From the NCBI GenBank assembly GCA_016788465.1, contig JAEURV010000244.1, forward strand, positions 1-33,364: a stretch of DNA of 33,364 nucleotides. The letters run 5' to 3'. The notes beneath the pieces were generated by a model. The model had not been told where the DNA came from and ran no database searches. It saw only the letters and a program-made list of their open reading frames with translations. The translations under genes and the position numbers were made by a program. Shown in pieces: positions 1 to 9,534 of this stretch; position 1 is the stretch's first letter, and each line of letters begins with the position of its first letter. This DNA is from Nitrospira sp. Lineage in GTDB: Bacteria > Nitrospirota > Nitrospiria > Nitrospirales > Nitrospiraceae.

Positions 1-545
1 GTTGGGGCATCACCAAGCTGATCACAGACTTCAAATGCGGCGGTTTTCTGCCCTTCAATTCTGAACGGGTTCACAGAGTTCACTAGCTCGATGCGAAGTG
101 AAGCCGATAAGTCTTTGACCAGCGTCAACGCCTGATCAAAATTCCCTTCGATCTGGATGACCGTCGCCTGATGCATCATCGCCTGCGACAACTTGCCCAT
201 TGCGATCTTGCCAGCTGGGATCAAGACGTAAACCGATAATCCGGCTCGAGCCCCATAGGCCGCGGCAGAGGCTGACGTATTGCCCGTTGACGCACACATG
301 ACAGCCCGTGCGCCGCTCTCCACGGCCTTCGAGATGGCAAAAGTCATACCGCGGTCTTTAAACGACCCGGTGGGATTGACGCCTTCGAACTTGAGATAGA
401 GTTCAATCCCTGGTGCAATGGCCTTGGCTAATCTCGCTGCACGGATCAATGGCGTATTCCCTTCACCCAAGCTGATGATGGGAGTCTTTTCAGTAACAGG
501 GAGGAATTTACGATATTCCTCTATGACGCCTCGCCAACGGTTCAT
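1..545 (-). CDS. thrC: Threonine synthase, 3' end cut by window edge
   Basis: PLP-dependent lyase that converts O-phosphohomoserine to threonine in the cytoplasm. The frame opens at an ATG at 545 and stays open to base 1, so about 181 N-terminal residues are visible and the C-terminal half lies outside the window. The translation begins [17 protein letters not shown] and contains GEGNTPL, the lysine motif [10 protein letters not shown] that holds PLP, and [19 protein letters not shown], which binds the cofactor phosphate; all three are hallmarks of threonine synthase. It begins three bases after the stop of hom, so it is very likely co-transcribed and translationally linked to it as the last step of threonine synthesis. 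Threonine dehydratase and cysteine synthase share the fold, but the hom neighbour and the N-terminal pattern favour ThrC. Confidence 0.93.
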   Translation of the reverse strand, partial: MNRWRGVIEEYRKFLPVTEKTPIISLGEGNTPLIRAARLAKAIAPGIELYLKFEGVNPTGSFKDRGMTFAISKAVESGARAVMCASTGNTSASAAAYGARAGLSVYVLIPAGKIAMGKLSQAMMHQATVIQIEGNFDQALTLVKDLSASLRIELVNSVNPFRIEGQKTAAFEVCDQLGDAP

Positions 546-548
546 CGG

Positions 549-1862
549 TTATTCGTCTTTACCTTCTACGCGGATCAGTCTCGTCGGTTCGGCTACGAAA
601 GCTTGCCTATTGATTTCGCGAAGCGCGGTTTGCACATCACGCTCCATGGCCATGTGTGTCTTGATGACCACCGGCACGATCTGCCCCTCCCGACGCCCCT
701 GTTGAACCATCGAGGAAATGCTGATCCCGCAACGCCCTAATTCGCCGGCGATCTGGGCCAACACTCCAGGCCGGTCCACCACGGTAAACCGGAGATAGTA
801 GAGTGAGCTGATCTCTTCCATCGCCCGAAGCCGTAGCGGTCGCCGGTGGTCTTGTTGAAACGAGGCAACGGGCACTCGACCAATCGCACCTTTGAGAATA
901 TTCCGCCCAATGGTGATCACATCGCTGACCACTGCGCTCCCGGTCGGCATGGACCCGGCTCCACGCCCATAGAGCACGACATCGCCCACAGCATCCCCAA
1001 CGAGTTGAATGGCATTGTACACATCTTCGACTTGTGCAATAGGCGAAGTGGAAGGGAGCATCGTGGGATGCACCCGCGCCTCGATTTCTCCGTTCACAAA
1101 CTTCGCGATACCCAGCAACTTGATCGTACAGCCAAATTGTTTGGCATACGCGATATCAGTCGGCGTGATGTTTGTAATGCCTTCGGTATAAATTTCCTTG
1201 AAGTTGACCGGGGTGCCGTAAGCGAGATTCACGAGAATGGCGAGTTTATGAGCGGAATCGATTCCGGCGACATCAAACGTCGGGTCTGCCTCCGCATAAC
1301 CGGCACGCTGGGCGTCTTTGAGCACCTCCTGGAAGCCGTGACCTTCCTGAGTCATTCTCGACAAAATATAATTGGAGGTCCCATTGATGATCCCGTAAAT
1401 GGACTCGATTGTATTGCCGGCCAGCCCTTCCGTTAAAGCCCGCAGCACAGGGATTCCCCCGCCCACGCTGGCCTCAAACCCCAGCTCCACACCACGCCGT
1501 GTGGCGGCAGCAAAAATTTCTTCGCCGTGCAGGGCCAAGAGTGCTTTGTTCGCCGTGACAACATGCTTGCCCGCATCGATGGCTTCCAGGATGATCCGTT
1601 TCGCCGTATCATAGCCACCGATCAGTTCAATCACGATATCGATGTCGGGATCCGACAGGACTTGCTTGGTATCGGTCGTGAGGACCCCTGGGGCCATCGT
1701 GATCCCACGATCCTTGACAATATCCAGGTCTGCGACACGAAGCAGTTCGATCGGTACCCCGACCCGACGGCGAATGAGACCGGCGTTATTGAGGAGCGTC
1801 TTCGCTACGCCGGTTCCGACCGTCCCGAACCCGACGATGCCCACCCCGATCCGAGACTTCAT
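549..1862 (-). CDS. hom: Homoserine dehydrogenase with C-terminal ACT domain
   Basis: NAD(P)-dependent oxidoreductase that reduces aspartate semialdehyde to homoserine, the branch point to threonine and methionine. The 437-residue protein has the Rossmann signature GFGTVG at residues 11-16, the ANKALL motif with the conserved lysine near 106, and the family motif [18 protein letters not shown] in the catalytic domain. An ACT domain occupies roughly residues 358-435, starting with [15 protein letters not shown]; in this family ACT domains usually mediate feedback inhibition by threonine, which is inference here. Length is normal for the monofunctional ACT type, not fused to aspartokinase. Its ATG overlaps the stop of the upstream aminotransferase as ATGA, and a GGAGG-type ribosome binding site precedes it. 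thrC follows after three bases. Confidence 0.97.
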   Translation of the reverse strand: MKSRIGVGIVGFGTVGTGVAKTLLNNAGLIRRRVGVPIELLRVADLDIVKDRGITMAPGVLTTDTKQVLSDPDIDIVIELIGGYDTAKRIILEAIDAGKHVVTANKALLALHGEEIFAAATRRGVELGFEASVGGGIPVLRALTEGLAGNTIESIYGIINGTSNYILSRMTQEGHGFQEVLKDAQRAGYAEADPTFDVAGIDSAHKLAILVNLAYGTPVNFKEIYTEGITNITPTDIAYAKQFGCTIKLLGIAKFVNGEIEARVHPTMLPSTSPIAQVEDVYNAIQLVGDAVGDVVLYGRGAGSMPTGSAVVSDVITIGRNILKGAIGRVPVASFQQDHRRPLRLRAMEEISSLYYLRFTVVDRPGVLAQIAGELGRCGISISSMVQQGRREGQIVPVVIKTHMAMERDVQTALREINRQAFVAEPTRLIRVEGKDE

Positions 1863-3055
1863 TCCTCCCCTCCGTTAAGCTTAAGGGCTTTACGGATCCC
1901 GCGCACAGCCTGGCGCGTGCGATGTTCGTTCTCCACGAGTCCAAACCGCACGTATTCATCTCCCCCTTCGCCGAATCCTATTCCCGGCGAAACCGCAACT
2001 TTGGCTTCCTTGAGCAGAAGTTTTGAAAATTCCAATGAGCCCATATGGCGATACGGTAAGGGAATGCGCGCCCAGACAAACATGGTCGCCAGCGGCTTGG
2101 CAACCTGCCACCCGATCCGGTTCAATCCGCCGACCAGAACATCGCGACGCTTTTGATATCGATGCACGGTTTCCTTGACACAGTCTTGCGGACCGTTCAG
2201 TGCGATCACGCTCGCGATTTGCAAAGGCTGGAAAATACCGTAATCGAGGTAGCTCTTGATCTTGGCCAACGCTCCGACGACTTCTCGATTCCCGACGCAG
2301 AAGCCGACGCGCCAACCCGGCATGTTATAGGCTTTGGAGAGGGTATAAAACTCGACCCCACAGTCTTTCGCTCCCGGCGCCTGGAGAAAACTTGGAGCCT
2401 TATAGCCGTCGAATACCAGATCGGCATAGGCCAGGTCATGAATGACGATGACGTTGTGTTCTTTGGCAAACGCCACGATCTTCTTGAAGAACTCAATATC
2501 AGCCACAGCCGTTGTCGGATTGTGCGGAAAATTGATAACGAGGATCTTGGGCCGCGGGAACGTTTGCCGGTACACCCGAGTGAGATCCTCAAAAAAATCG
2601 CTGTCCTGGCGAAGCTCTATGCCGCAGACTTCTCCACCGGCAATGATAAAGCTGTACATGTGAATAGGATAGGTGGGCGTAGGAGTCATCACCACGTCGC
2701 CGGGACCGATGATGGCCAGGGCGAGGTGCGCCAATCCTTCTTTCGAGCCGATGGTGACGATCGCTTCCGTCTCTGGATCGAGATCGACATCATAATTTCG
2801 CTTGTACCATCCACAAATCGCATGCCGAAGCTTGGTGATACCTCGCGACGCCGAGTAGCGATGATTTTTTCCTTTACGCGCGGCCTCGATCATCTTCTCG
2901 ACAATGTGAGAAGGGGTGGGTTGATCGGGATTCCCCATGCCGAAGTCGATAATATCCTCACCACGTTGCCGCGCCTCCAACTTCAGTGCTTGAACCTGCG
3001 CGAAGACATACGGAGGCAATCTCTTGATTCGATAAAACCCGTCGCCCAACCCCAT
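1859..3055 (-). CDS. alaC: AlaC-type class I aminotransferase
   Basis: PLP-dependent fold-type I aminotransferase of 398 residues. Visible features are NFPHNPTT at about 175-182, the aspartate and tyrosine of HDLAYAD near 207-210 that contact PLP, and the Schiff-base lysine K241 in [11 protein letters not shown]. The C-terminal arginine in [13 protein letters not shown] would bind the substrate carboxylate. The [15 protein letters not shown] and [13 protein letters not shown] segments resemble the AlaC glutamate-pyruvate transaminase group. It is the first gene of a three-gene operon with hom and thrC and overlaps hom by four bases. This position is compatible with an aspartate-supplying or general glutamate-linked role, so the substrate is less certain than the family. 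AAGGA lies upstream of the ATG. Confidence 0.85.
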   Translation of the reverse strand: MGLGDGFYRIKRLPPYVFAQVQALKLEARQRGEDIIDFGMGNPDQPTPSHIVEKMIEAARKGKNHRYSASRGITKLRHAICGWYKRNYDVDLDPETEAIVTIGSKEGLAHLALAIIGPGDVVMTPTPTYPIHMYSFIIAGGEVCGIELRQDSDFFEDLTRVYRQTFPRPKILVINFPHNPTTAVADIEFFKKIVAFAKEHNVIVIHDLAYADLVFDGYKAPSFLQAPGAKDCGVEFYTLSKAYNMPGWRVGFCVGNREVVGALAKIKSYLDYGIFQPLQIASVIALNGPQDCVKETVHRYQKRRDVLVGGLNRIGWQVAKPLATMFVWARIPLPYRHMGSLEFSKLLLKEAKVAVSPGIGFGEGGDEYVRFGLVENEHRTRQAVRGIRKALKLNGGEE

Positions 3056-3136
3056 GAAGTTCCTTTGACTATTCGTACGAGAGAATTCTCACCCGACGCG
3101 CCGAGGCAACCGAGCGTGGAGATTTAAGAGCTGCCT

Positions 3137-3165
3137 ATTTTAATGGAGCAGTCTAGCCCAGTCAA
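3137..3165 (-). promoter_or_regulatory. Sigma-70-like promoter for alaC-hom-thrC
   Basis: On the minus strand TTGACT (3160-3165) and TAAAAT (3137-3142) are separated by exactly 17 bases. Each box matches the consensus at five of six positions. Transcription would begin near 3130 and leave a leader of about 75 bases before the alaC ATG. The rest of the 289-base divergent spacer up to pdxJ shows no attenuator or leader peptide that I can recognise. The pdxJ side has only weak promoter candidates. Confidence 0.7.
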
Positions 3166-3344
3166 TTTCCTGATTTTTAAAGATTTCCTCTTAGTCCGAC
3201 CAGAATCAGCGAAACAAGCCCCTTGGTCACAACCGTTCTTGCCCCCTCTCACCCCTTTCTGTTACTAATAGCATCGGATTTCTCTCACTCGTCTGGTTCT
3301 TGTCTGTAATTTTATCCAGTCGCATAGTGGTGTAAGGAGGGTGA

Positions 3345-4058
3345 ATGGCTCGGCTCGGTGTGAATATCGACCATGTGGCGACCTTGAGGCAGGCTCGAGG
3401 TGGAACTGATCCCGATCCCTTGGCAGCTGCCGTTCTCGTTGAGCTGGCGGGGGCAGACGGTTTGGTCGTCCATCTGCGGGAAGACCGACGCCATATCCAA
3501 GATCGAGATCTTCATCTACTTCGCGAAATCTGCCGGACAAAACTCGACTTGGAGATGGCAGCTGACGTCGATATGGCAAAGATCGCCCTCAACATCAAGC
3601 CGGACCTGGTAACTCTAGTACCGGAAAAGCGACAAGAACTGACTACGGAAGGCGGCCTCGACATCATGGGTGAGCGAGAACGCATTCAACACATTGTGAG
3701 CTTACTCCGTAACGGCGGGATCCCGGTGTGTGTTTTCATTGACCCAGATTTGAACCAGATCAAGGCCGCACATAAAATTGCAGTGGATTTTATCGAGCTA
3801 CACACTGGCCGTTATGCCAACGCCACACGTTCGAAAGAAGCCGACACTGAATTTGAGGCCATCAGCCTGGCCGCGAAACTCGCATATAAACTTGGAATCG
3901 GGGTGAACGCAGGACATGGACTGAACTACCGCAATATCAAGCGGCTTACCCATATTCCTGAAATCGTGGAGTACAACATTGGTCATAGCATCATCGCACG
4001 CGCAGTTCTCGTCGGGCTTGTGCAAGCCGTCAAGGAAATGAAAGCGCTACTGAGTTAA
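3345..4058 (+). CDS. pdxJ: Pyridoxine 5'-phosphate synthase
   Basis: Closes the pyridine ring of vitamin B6 by condensing 1-deoxy-xylulose 5-phosphate with 3-amino-2-oxopropyl phosphate, the last ring-forming step of the DXP-dependent PLP route. The 237-residue protein has the usual family length. It shows the N-terminal motif LGVNIDHVATLRQARGG with H10, the phosphate-binding VHLREDRRHI near 42-51, the conserved glutamate in LDLEMA near 70, VPEKRQE, and the C-terminal VNAGHGLNY and EYNIGHSIIARA segments. A strong AAGGAGG at 3334-3340 fixes the ATG. In many genomes acpS follows pdxJ; here nnr follows directly after 53 bases. Confidence 0.98.
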   Translation: MARLGVNIDHVATLRQARGGTDPDPLAAAVLVELAGADGLVVHLREDRRHIQDRDLHLLREICRTKLDLEMAADVDMAKIALNIKPDLVTLVPEKRQELTTEGGLDIMGERERIQHIVSLLRNGGIPVCVFIDPDLNQIKAAHKIAVDFIELHTGRYANATRSKEADTEFEAISLAAKLAYKLGIGVNAGHGLNYRNIKRLTHIPEIVEYNIGHSIIARAVLVGLVQAVKEMKALLS

Positions 4059-4111
4059 GGGACGCCATCAAGCACCAGGATCCGTCTAAATTTGCTGACC
4101 ACCATGTTCAC

Positions 4112-5734
4112 ATGATCAAGATCATCACCGGCGCACAAATGCAGGAGCTCGACCGCCGAACTATTGGTGAAGCTCGCATCCCTGTGACCACATTGATGGA
4201 GCGAGCAGGATCGGGAGTCGCCTCATGTATTGAACACTGGGTGGGAACTGTCAGCGGCAAGACGATCACCTTGGTCTGCGGAAAAGGGAATAACGGCGGC
4301 GATGGGTTCGTCGCGGCTCGTCTGCTCAGACGACGCCACGCCAATGTCCGTGTCCTTGTGATGTCCCCCCTATCCGATTTGAGCCGGGAAGCCGCATCGA
4401 TGTGGCGACAATTTGTAAAGACGGCTGGCAAGTCCTCTATCTTTCCCTATAGATCCAAAGATACGGCGCGAGCCCTTTTAGAGGATAGCGATCTCCTGGT
4501 TGATGCGCTGCTTGGGACGGGACTGTCATCGACTGTCACTGGTCGTTACGCTGAGATCATTGAGAGCATGAACGAGGCGAACCGTCCCATCGTGGCAGTT
4601 GATCTGCCGTCCGGGCTACACGCTGATACGGGAACTGTGCTCGGCCACGCTGTTCGTGCCGCACTCACCGTCACTTTTGGCCTTCCTAAGCGAGGGCTGT
4701 ACCAAAATCAAGGGATCGACTTGTCGGGGGATATCGACCTTGTCGATATTGGAATACCACCGCCCTATGTCGACGCCTTAGAAAGTCACGTAACCCTGAT
4801 CACACCTCAATGGGTTCAAGGATGCCTCCCACGACGTGAACGATCTGGACACAAAGGCACATATGGTCATGCCGGTATTATTGCAGGATCCCTCGGAAAA
4901 ACCGGCGCGGCAGCAATGGCTGCACAAGCAGCACTGCGGGTGGGAACGGGTTTGGTCACAGTTGCGACCCCATCAAGCCTCAATGACATCTTGGAAGCCA
5001 AACTCTTGGAAGTCATGACGCTCCCAATGCCTGAGACTAAGGCCAGAACATTCTCACGTGCCGCGTTAGATCGTCTCCTCGCCTTTATGGCAACCAGAGA
5101 TGCCGTGGCGATCGGGCCAGGATTATCAACCCATCCCGAGACTGTCGAACTTGTCCGAGCTTTGACCACACGACTCGATCGACCAGCCGTACTTGATGCG
5201 GATGCGCTGAACGCATTGACTGGGCGTGCCGCCATACTCGCTTCATGCAAAACGCCCCCGATCATCACACCCCATCCTGGGGAAATGGCTCGGCTTGAGG
5301 CTGATGCCACTCCTCAGACTATCAATCGCGACCGCATCGGCACCGCCACTCGTTTTGCTCGAGAGCGCGGTTCATTCGTCGTCTTGAAGGGAGCGAGGAC
5401 CGTTATTGCACGACCGGATGGCGCCGTGGCGATTTGTCCAACCGGTAACCCAGGTATGGCTACCGCAGGAACCGGAGATGTACTGACAGGGATGGTCGCT
5501 GGTTTCTTGGCACAAGGCCTACCATCATGGGAAGCTGCCTGCACGGCCACGTACCTGCACGGCGCAGCAGGCGATCTGGCTGCAGCCGCGAAAGGGGAAA
5601 TCGGCATGATTGCGGGAGACCTGCTGGAACAGATTCCCACTGCACTGACCAAGGTCCTTGAGTATTCAATGGATCGAATCCGCTTGGCAGGAACGAGACC
5701 CGCACAACGGCATACCTATGGCTCCACCAGCTAG
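4112..5734 (+). CDS. nnr: Bifunctional NAD(P)H-hydrate epimerase / dehydratase
   Basis: Repairs hydrated NADH and NADPH: the N-terminal half epimerises R and S hydrates and the C-terminal half dehydrates the S form using ADP. The 540-residue protein carries the YjeF_N epimerase domain at about 1-215, with GKGNNGGDGF at 57-66, and the ribokinase-like dehydratase domain at about 225-525. The dehydratase motif GTGD is at 453-456, where D456 is the expected catalytic base, and it sits inside ATAGTGDVLTGMVAG. The ATG at 4112 has no strong Shine-Dalgarno, but the translated N-terminus (MIKIITGAQMQELDR) is typical. Its stop overlaps the tsaE start by 17 bases, so the two are probably translationally coupled. 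Confidence 0.96.
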   Translation: MIKIITGAQMQELDRRTIGEARIPVTTLMERAGSGVASCIEHWVGTVSGKTITLVCGKGNNGGDGFVAARLLRRRHANVRVLVMSPLSDLSREAASMWRQFVKTAGKSSIFPYRSKDTARALLEDSDLLVDALLGTGLSSTVTGRYAEIIESMNEANRPIVAVDLPSGLHADTGTVLGHAVRAALTVTFGLPKRGLYQNQGIDLSGDIDLVDIGIPPPYVDALESHVTLITPQWVQGCLPRRERSGHKGTYGHAGIIAGSLGKTGAAAMAAQAALRVGTGLVTVATPSSLNDILEAKLLEVMTLPMPETKARTFSRAALDRLLAFMATRDAVAIGPGLSTHPETVELVRALTTRLDRPAVLDADALNALTGRAAILASCKTPPIITPHPGEMARLEADATPQTINRDRIGTATRFARERGSFVVLKGARTVIARPDGAVAICPTGNPGMATAGTGDVLTGMVAGFLAQGLPSWEAACTATYLHGAAGDLAAAAKGEIGMIAGDLLEQIPTALTKVLEYSMDRIRLAGTRPAQRHTYGSTS

Positions 5735-6269
5735 CTCGCATGGTCTTGTCCTGACTTCTCGCCGTGAGACGGAGTCGATCGGAAAAGCCATCGGGCAGGT
5801 ACTTCGCGCAGGAAATGTGATCGCATTGATCGGTGATCTAGGGGCTGGCAAGACCGCGTTGGTCCACGGAATCGTCTCTGGTCTTGGGATATCCCCTACC
5901 ACGGTGACAAGTCCGACATTCATGCTGATGCACCAATACCACGGGAGACTGCCACTGATTCATATCGATTTATATCGATTGAGGACTCCCGAAGAAGCCG
6001 AAGCCATCGGCCTCACTGAAGTCTTGGCTGACGACGGCACGGCGGCCATTGAGTGGGCTGACCGTTTTCCACAGCTGCTTCCTTCTGACCGACTCGAAGT
6101 TCGATTGGACCACAGAACCTTCACAACGCGATCCATTCAATTCACGGCACAAGGAGCGCGTTCCCGTTCACTGTTGGCACGTCTCACAAGGATCTTGCCC
6201 GCGATACGGAAACAAGGCCCTCTGGCACGACCGGCACCCAGTGGAACGAGAAAGGCTTCGCATCGATGA
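5718..6269 (+). CDS. tsaE: tRNA t6A37 threonylcarbamoyladenosine biosynthesis ATPase TsaE
   Basis: P-loop ATPase that partners TsaB and TsaD in installing threonylcarbamoyl on A37 of ANN-decoding tRNAs. The Walker A motif GDLGAGKT is clear, followed by SPTFMLMHQY, HIDLYRL and the conserved IEWADRFPQLLP near the C-terminal third; this is the TsaE signature order. I chose the ATG at 5718, giving 183 residues, because the longer frame upstream only gains a TTG start inside nnr. The last 35 residues form a basic tail that is longer than in the typical family member of about 150 residues. The stop overlaps the next gene as ATGA. The nnr-tsaE neighbourhood is common in bacteria. Confidence 0.95.
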   Translation: MAPPASSHGLVLTSRRETESIGKAIGQVLRAGNVIALIGDLGAGKTALVHGIVSGLGISPTTVTSPTFMLMHQYHGRLPLIHIDLYRLRTPEEAEAIGLTEVLADDGTAAIEWADRFPQLLPSDRLEVRLDHRTFTTRSIQFTAQGARSRSLLARLTRILPAIRKQGPLARPAPSGTRKASHR

Positions 6270-6610
6270 CACGACTGATTCTCGTCGGTATCCTTTTGCT
6301 CCTTTCTCTGGCGTTTGTCCTGCAGAACCAGGAGCAGGAAGTCACGCTGCGCTATTTCTTCGGTTTACTGGAGGCCACCACACCAATTTATAAACCCATC
6401 ATGGCCGGGTTTGCGGTGGGGTTGCTGGTTTCTGCCATCCTATTGTGTCCTCCTTGGGTTCGCAGCCGTATTCAGCTGCGTCGAAAGACAAAAGCATTGC
6501 AACAGGCGGAGGTCGACTTGGAACGACTTCGACAGTCGCTTGAGAAGGTGTCGGGACGGAGTCCTGCCCCAACGGACTTGGAACCTGCGAGACATTTTGT
6601 TGATGAGTGA
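6266..6610 (+). CDS. LapA-family (DUF1049) small inner-membrane protein
   Basis: A 114-residue protein with two predicted membrane segments, residues about 4-20 (LILVGILLLLSLAFVLQ) and about 44-62 (IMAGFAVGLLVSAILLC). The connecting stretch QNQEQEVTLRYFF matches the conserved QN-x-xxVxLxF pattern of LapA/DUF1049 proteins. The remainder, about residues 66-98, is charged and rich in K, Q, E and L, suggesting a short cytoplasmic coiled coil. In enterobacteria LapA works with LapB in controlling lipopolysaccharide synthesis; whether that holds here is unknown, as no lapB is visible. It overlaps tsaE by four bases and mutS by eight. Confidence 0.8.
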   Translation: MTRLILVGILLLLSLAFVLQNQEQEVTLRYFFGLLEATTPIYKPIMAGFAVGLLVSAILLCPPWVRSRIQLRRKTKALQQAEVDLERLRQSLEKVSGRSPAPTDLEPARHFVDE

Positions 6611-9260
6611 CACAACCCTCAGTCCTCTCATGCGTCAGTTCAGGGATATCAAACAGGGATACCCCGATGCGATCTTATTTTTTCGTGTCGGAGATTTTTA
6701 CGAGATGTTCTACGAAGATGCCCTGGAGGCTTCCCGGCTGCTCTCCATCGCATTGACCTCCCGAGACAAGAACAGTCCTCATCCAATCCCACTGTGCGGC
6801 GTCCCATATCATTCGGCGACTGGTTACATTGCAAAGCTACTTAACGCGGGACGCTTGGTCGCCTTATGTGAGCAAGTCGAGGACCCTAAGTCTGCCAAAG
6901 GGCTTGTGCGGCGCGAGGTCGTCCGACTGTACACACCTGGAACTTTGGTAGACACAGAGTTCCTGATCCCTGGCGAACTCAACTATCTGGTCTCCCTCGC
7001 CGTCCATCCCGATTCTCATTGTGGTGAGCGGATCGGACTTGCCAGCCTCGAGGTGTCGACCGGAGAGTTCTGGGTGAGGGAGTTTAGGGGCTCGCAGGCG
7101 GTTGACCAGGCTCTGAACGAACTGTCTCGGCTCGATCCCAGGGAGCTGATCTTCCCGTCAGGGCCCCAAAGTCGACATTTGGGGTGGGCACGACAGATCA
7201 CGGGGCCGCGAGTATGCGAGCGTCCGGCGGCCTCATTTGAGCTGCAACAGGCTACACACATATTGATGAGTCATTTCCGCTGCGACTCGCTTGAAGGTCT
7301 GGGATGTCAGGGACTCACGGCTGCCTTAGGCGCAGCCGGTGCGGTGCTGGACTATTTCCGCACGACCCAACCCACCGTATCTTTGGACCACATTCGCCGT
7401 CTGTCCGTTCGTGGTGATAATGAAGTGATGCATCTCGATGGGACAACCATCCGGAATTTAGAACTCCTGAAACCGTTGGTTGCCAAGGAGCAGGTGGAGG
7501 CAACAGAAGCCTTAACGCTCTTGGCCGTGTTGGATCACACCGTCACCGCAATGGGATGTCGGCTGTTGCGTCAGTGGTTGGTCATGCCCCTGTTGCGCTG
7601 TGACCTCATCCAGGCAAGACTCGATGCCGTTGAAGAACTCAAGGAGTCCCTATTCATACGAACCTCTTTGCGTAGAGGCTTGCGGGAGGTCCAGGACATT
7701 GCGCGATTAGGCACACGTATCACACTTGGTTTAGCAAATCCTCGCGAATTGCTGGCGTTAAAGCAGTCGCTCGCGGTCTTGCCTGAGATATCCGCCCAAC
7801 TGGCGTCCCTGCACAGTCACCTGCTGGTCGATGCTATGGGGAGATGGGACTGCGCTGAGGATCTGCACGACCTAATTGAGCGAGCAATCCGTCCCGATGC
7901 CCCGCTTTCTCTACGTGACGGCAATATCATTCAAGATGGCTACGCTCCGGACATTGATGAACTTCGAAAGGCCAGCAAGGAAGGCAAGGAATGGATCGCC
8001 TCGTTGGAAGGCAGAGAACGTGAGCGAACCGGCATTGAGTCGTTGAAGGTTCGTTACAATCAAGTTTTTGGGTATTACATTGAGATTACGAAAGCCAACT
8101 TGAGCCGGGTACCACCGGACTACATTCGAAAACAAACGCTTGTGAACGCGGAGCGCTTTACTACTCCGGAGCTACAAGACCTGGAAGAGCGAGTGATCGG
8201 TGCCGACGTGAAGCTTCTCGCGTCAGAACAGGAGGCCTTCACAGCTCTTCGCTCCAGGCTGGCAACTGAGACTCATCGGTTGGATAGCCTGGCGTCACTG
8301 TTGGCTCTGGTGGATGTTCTAACTGGGTTAGCAGAGACGGCTGCACTTTATCGCTACTCGAAGCCGACGGTCTCAGACCGTGGAGCCATTACAATCAAGG
8401 AAGGCCGACATCCGGTTGTGGAACGAATCTGTCACGACTCGGTTTTTGTGCCAAACGACACCATGTTGGATCTTGGAACCGAGAGACTACTCATCATGAC
8501 AGGCCCCAATATGGCAGGAAAGAGTACCTACCTACGACAGGTGGCCTTGATTGTTCTCATGGCCCAGATAGGAAGTTTTGTTCCGGCAACAGAAGCTCAT
8601 ATCGGTTTGGTTGATCGCATTTTCACCAGGGTCGGTGCATCGGACAATCTGGCTGGTGGGCAAAGCACCTTCATGGTTGAAATGGTTGAAACGGCAAATA
8701 TTCTCAGGAATGCCACGCAACGAAGTTTGCTCCTACTGGACGAAATCGGTCGTGGGACCAGCACCTATGATGGTCTCAGCCTTGCGTGGGCCATTGCGGA
8801 GCATATTCATGACTGTACCAGGCTTGGTGCCCGTACACTCTTTGCCACCCATTATCATGAGATGACTCAATTGGAATCTCAACATAGTGGAATTAGAAAC
8901 TATCGAGTGGCCGTTCAGGAACGCGATGGAGATATTGTGTTCCTGAGAAAGATTGTCGCCGGTAAGGCCGATCGCAGTTATGGCATTCACGTGGCCAAAC
9001 TTGCAGGGTTGCCCCCGGAAGTAGTTGGTCGCGCGCAAGCAGTTCTGTCACAGTTGGAGCGACCGGAGTTGGCGCCTACCGTGTCGACTCCGGTCCCATC
9101 ACAACAACCTGCCCACACTCTCCCTCGACCCCATCCACTGATCGAAGAGGTTAAGCAGATCGATCTGTTTTCCATCACACCACTCGATGCCCTCAATCGC
9201 CTCGCTGAGCTGCAACAGTTAGCTACAATTGATTCGACCGAACCATCGGTCAGCCAATAA
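6603..9260 (+). CDS. mutS: DNA mismatch repair protein MutS
   Basis: Recognises mismatches and small loops and starts methyl-independent or MutL-dependent repair. The ATG at 6603 gives 885 residues, close to the family norm; an in-frame extension upstream runs through lapA-like sequence and was discarded. The mismatch-reading motif is in FFRVGDFYEMFYEDA near residues 21-35. The ATPase core follows with Walker A TGPNMAGKST at 633-642, Walker B LLLLDEIGRG with D713 and E714, and ATHYHEMTQLE. The C-terminus ends in the usual IDLFSITPLDALNRLAELQ block. It starts inside the end of the LapA-family gene (ATGAGTGA), so its translation probably depends on readthrough from the upstream chain. No convincing terminator follows it. 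Confidence 0.98.
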   Translation: MSDTTLSPLMRQFRDIKQGYPDAILFFRVGDFYEMFYEDALEASRLLSIALTSRDKNSPHPIPLCGVPYHSATGYIAKLLNAGRLVALCEQVEDPKSAKGLVRREVVRLYTPGTLVDTEFLIPGELNYLVSLAVHPDSHCGERIGLASLEVSTGEFWVREFRGSQAVDQALNELSRLDPRELIFPSGPQSRHLGWARQITGPRVCERPAASFELQQATHILMSHFRCDSLEGLGCQGLTAALGAAGAVLDYFRTTQPTVSLDHIRRLSVRGDNEVMHLDGTTIRNLELLKPLVAKEQVEATEALTLLAVLDHTVTAMGCRLLRQWLVMPLLRCDLIQARLDAVEELKESLFIRTSLRRGLREVQDIARLGTRITLGLANPRELLALKQSLAVLPEISAQLASLHSHLLVDAMGRWDCAEDLHDLIERAIRPDAPLSLRDGNIIQDGYAPDIDELRKASKEGKEWIASLEGRERERTGIESLKVRYNQVFGYYIEITKANLSRVPPDYIRKQTLVNAERFTTPELQDLEERVIGADVKLLASEQEAFTALRSRLATETHRLDSLASLLALVDVLTGLAETAALYRYSKPTVSDRGAITIKEGRHPVVERICHDSVFVPNDTMLDLGTERLLIMTGPNMAGKSTYLRQVALIVLMAQIGSFVPATEAHIGLVDRIFTRVGASDNLAGGQSTFMVEMVETANILRNATQRSLLLLDEIGRGTSTYDGLSLAWAIAEHIHDCTRLGARTLFATHYHEMTQLESQHSGIRNYRVAVQERDGDIVFLRKIVAGKADRSYGIHVAKLAGLPPEVVGRAQAVLSQLERPELAPTVSTPVPSQQPAHTLPRPHPLIEEVKQIDLFSITPLDALNRLAELQQLATIDSTEPSVSQ

Positions 9261-9470
9261 CTCCGCTACCTGCACATAGTCATGCTATTTTCCCCAGGAA
9301 GAGGGGTGACCCATAACTCGATTCTCACTAGGCCGTTGACCCGCCCATGCCTCACTCTCAGTTTCGACCCACTGCGATAGCCAAGCTGATGGTAGCTGCT
9401 CTATAGGAATTCTTTCATAGTGACTCAGTTTATGGACCAGGCTTTATGTAGAGAGATAGGGTCTAGCCCT

Positions 9471-9513
9471 AAAAATAAAGAGGGCGGGATTCCGAAGAAG
9501 GAATACCGCCCTC
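9471..9513 (-). terminator. Rho-independent terminator of the exported-protein pair
   Basis: Bases 9480-9493 and 9500-9513 form a 14-base stem with one mismatch around the loop gaagaa. Read on the minus strand, the hairpin is followed by a T-rich run (complement of aaaaataaa at 9471-9479). It lies just after the stop at 9535. The rest of the 274-base spacer back to mutS (9261-9470) shows no gene. Confidence 0.85.
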
Positions 9514-9534
9514 AGCTATGCTGATAACGAACTG

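Noticed and set aside
2153-3127. Long plus-strand frame opposite the aminotransferase gene
   Set aside because: It is a shadow: the opposite strand encodes a complete aminotransferase with all catalytic motifs, and this frame has no family motif.
6315-6602. In-frame upstream extension of mutS
   Set aside because: It runs through the LapA-family gene in another frame, and the ATG at 6603 gives the normal MutS N-terminus.
9261-9300. CCCC/GGGG hairpin after mutS as a terminator
   Set aside because: The stem is only four pairs and no T-run follows.
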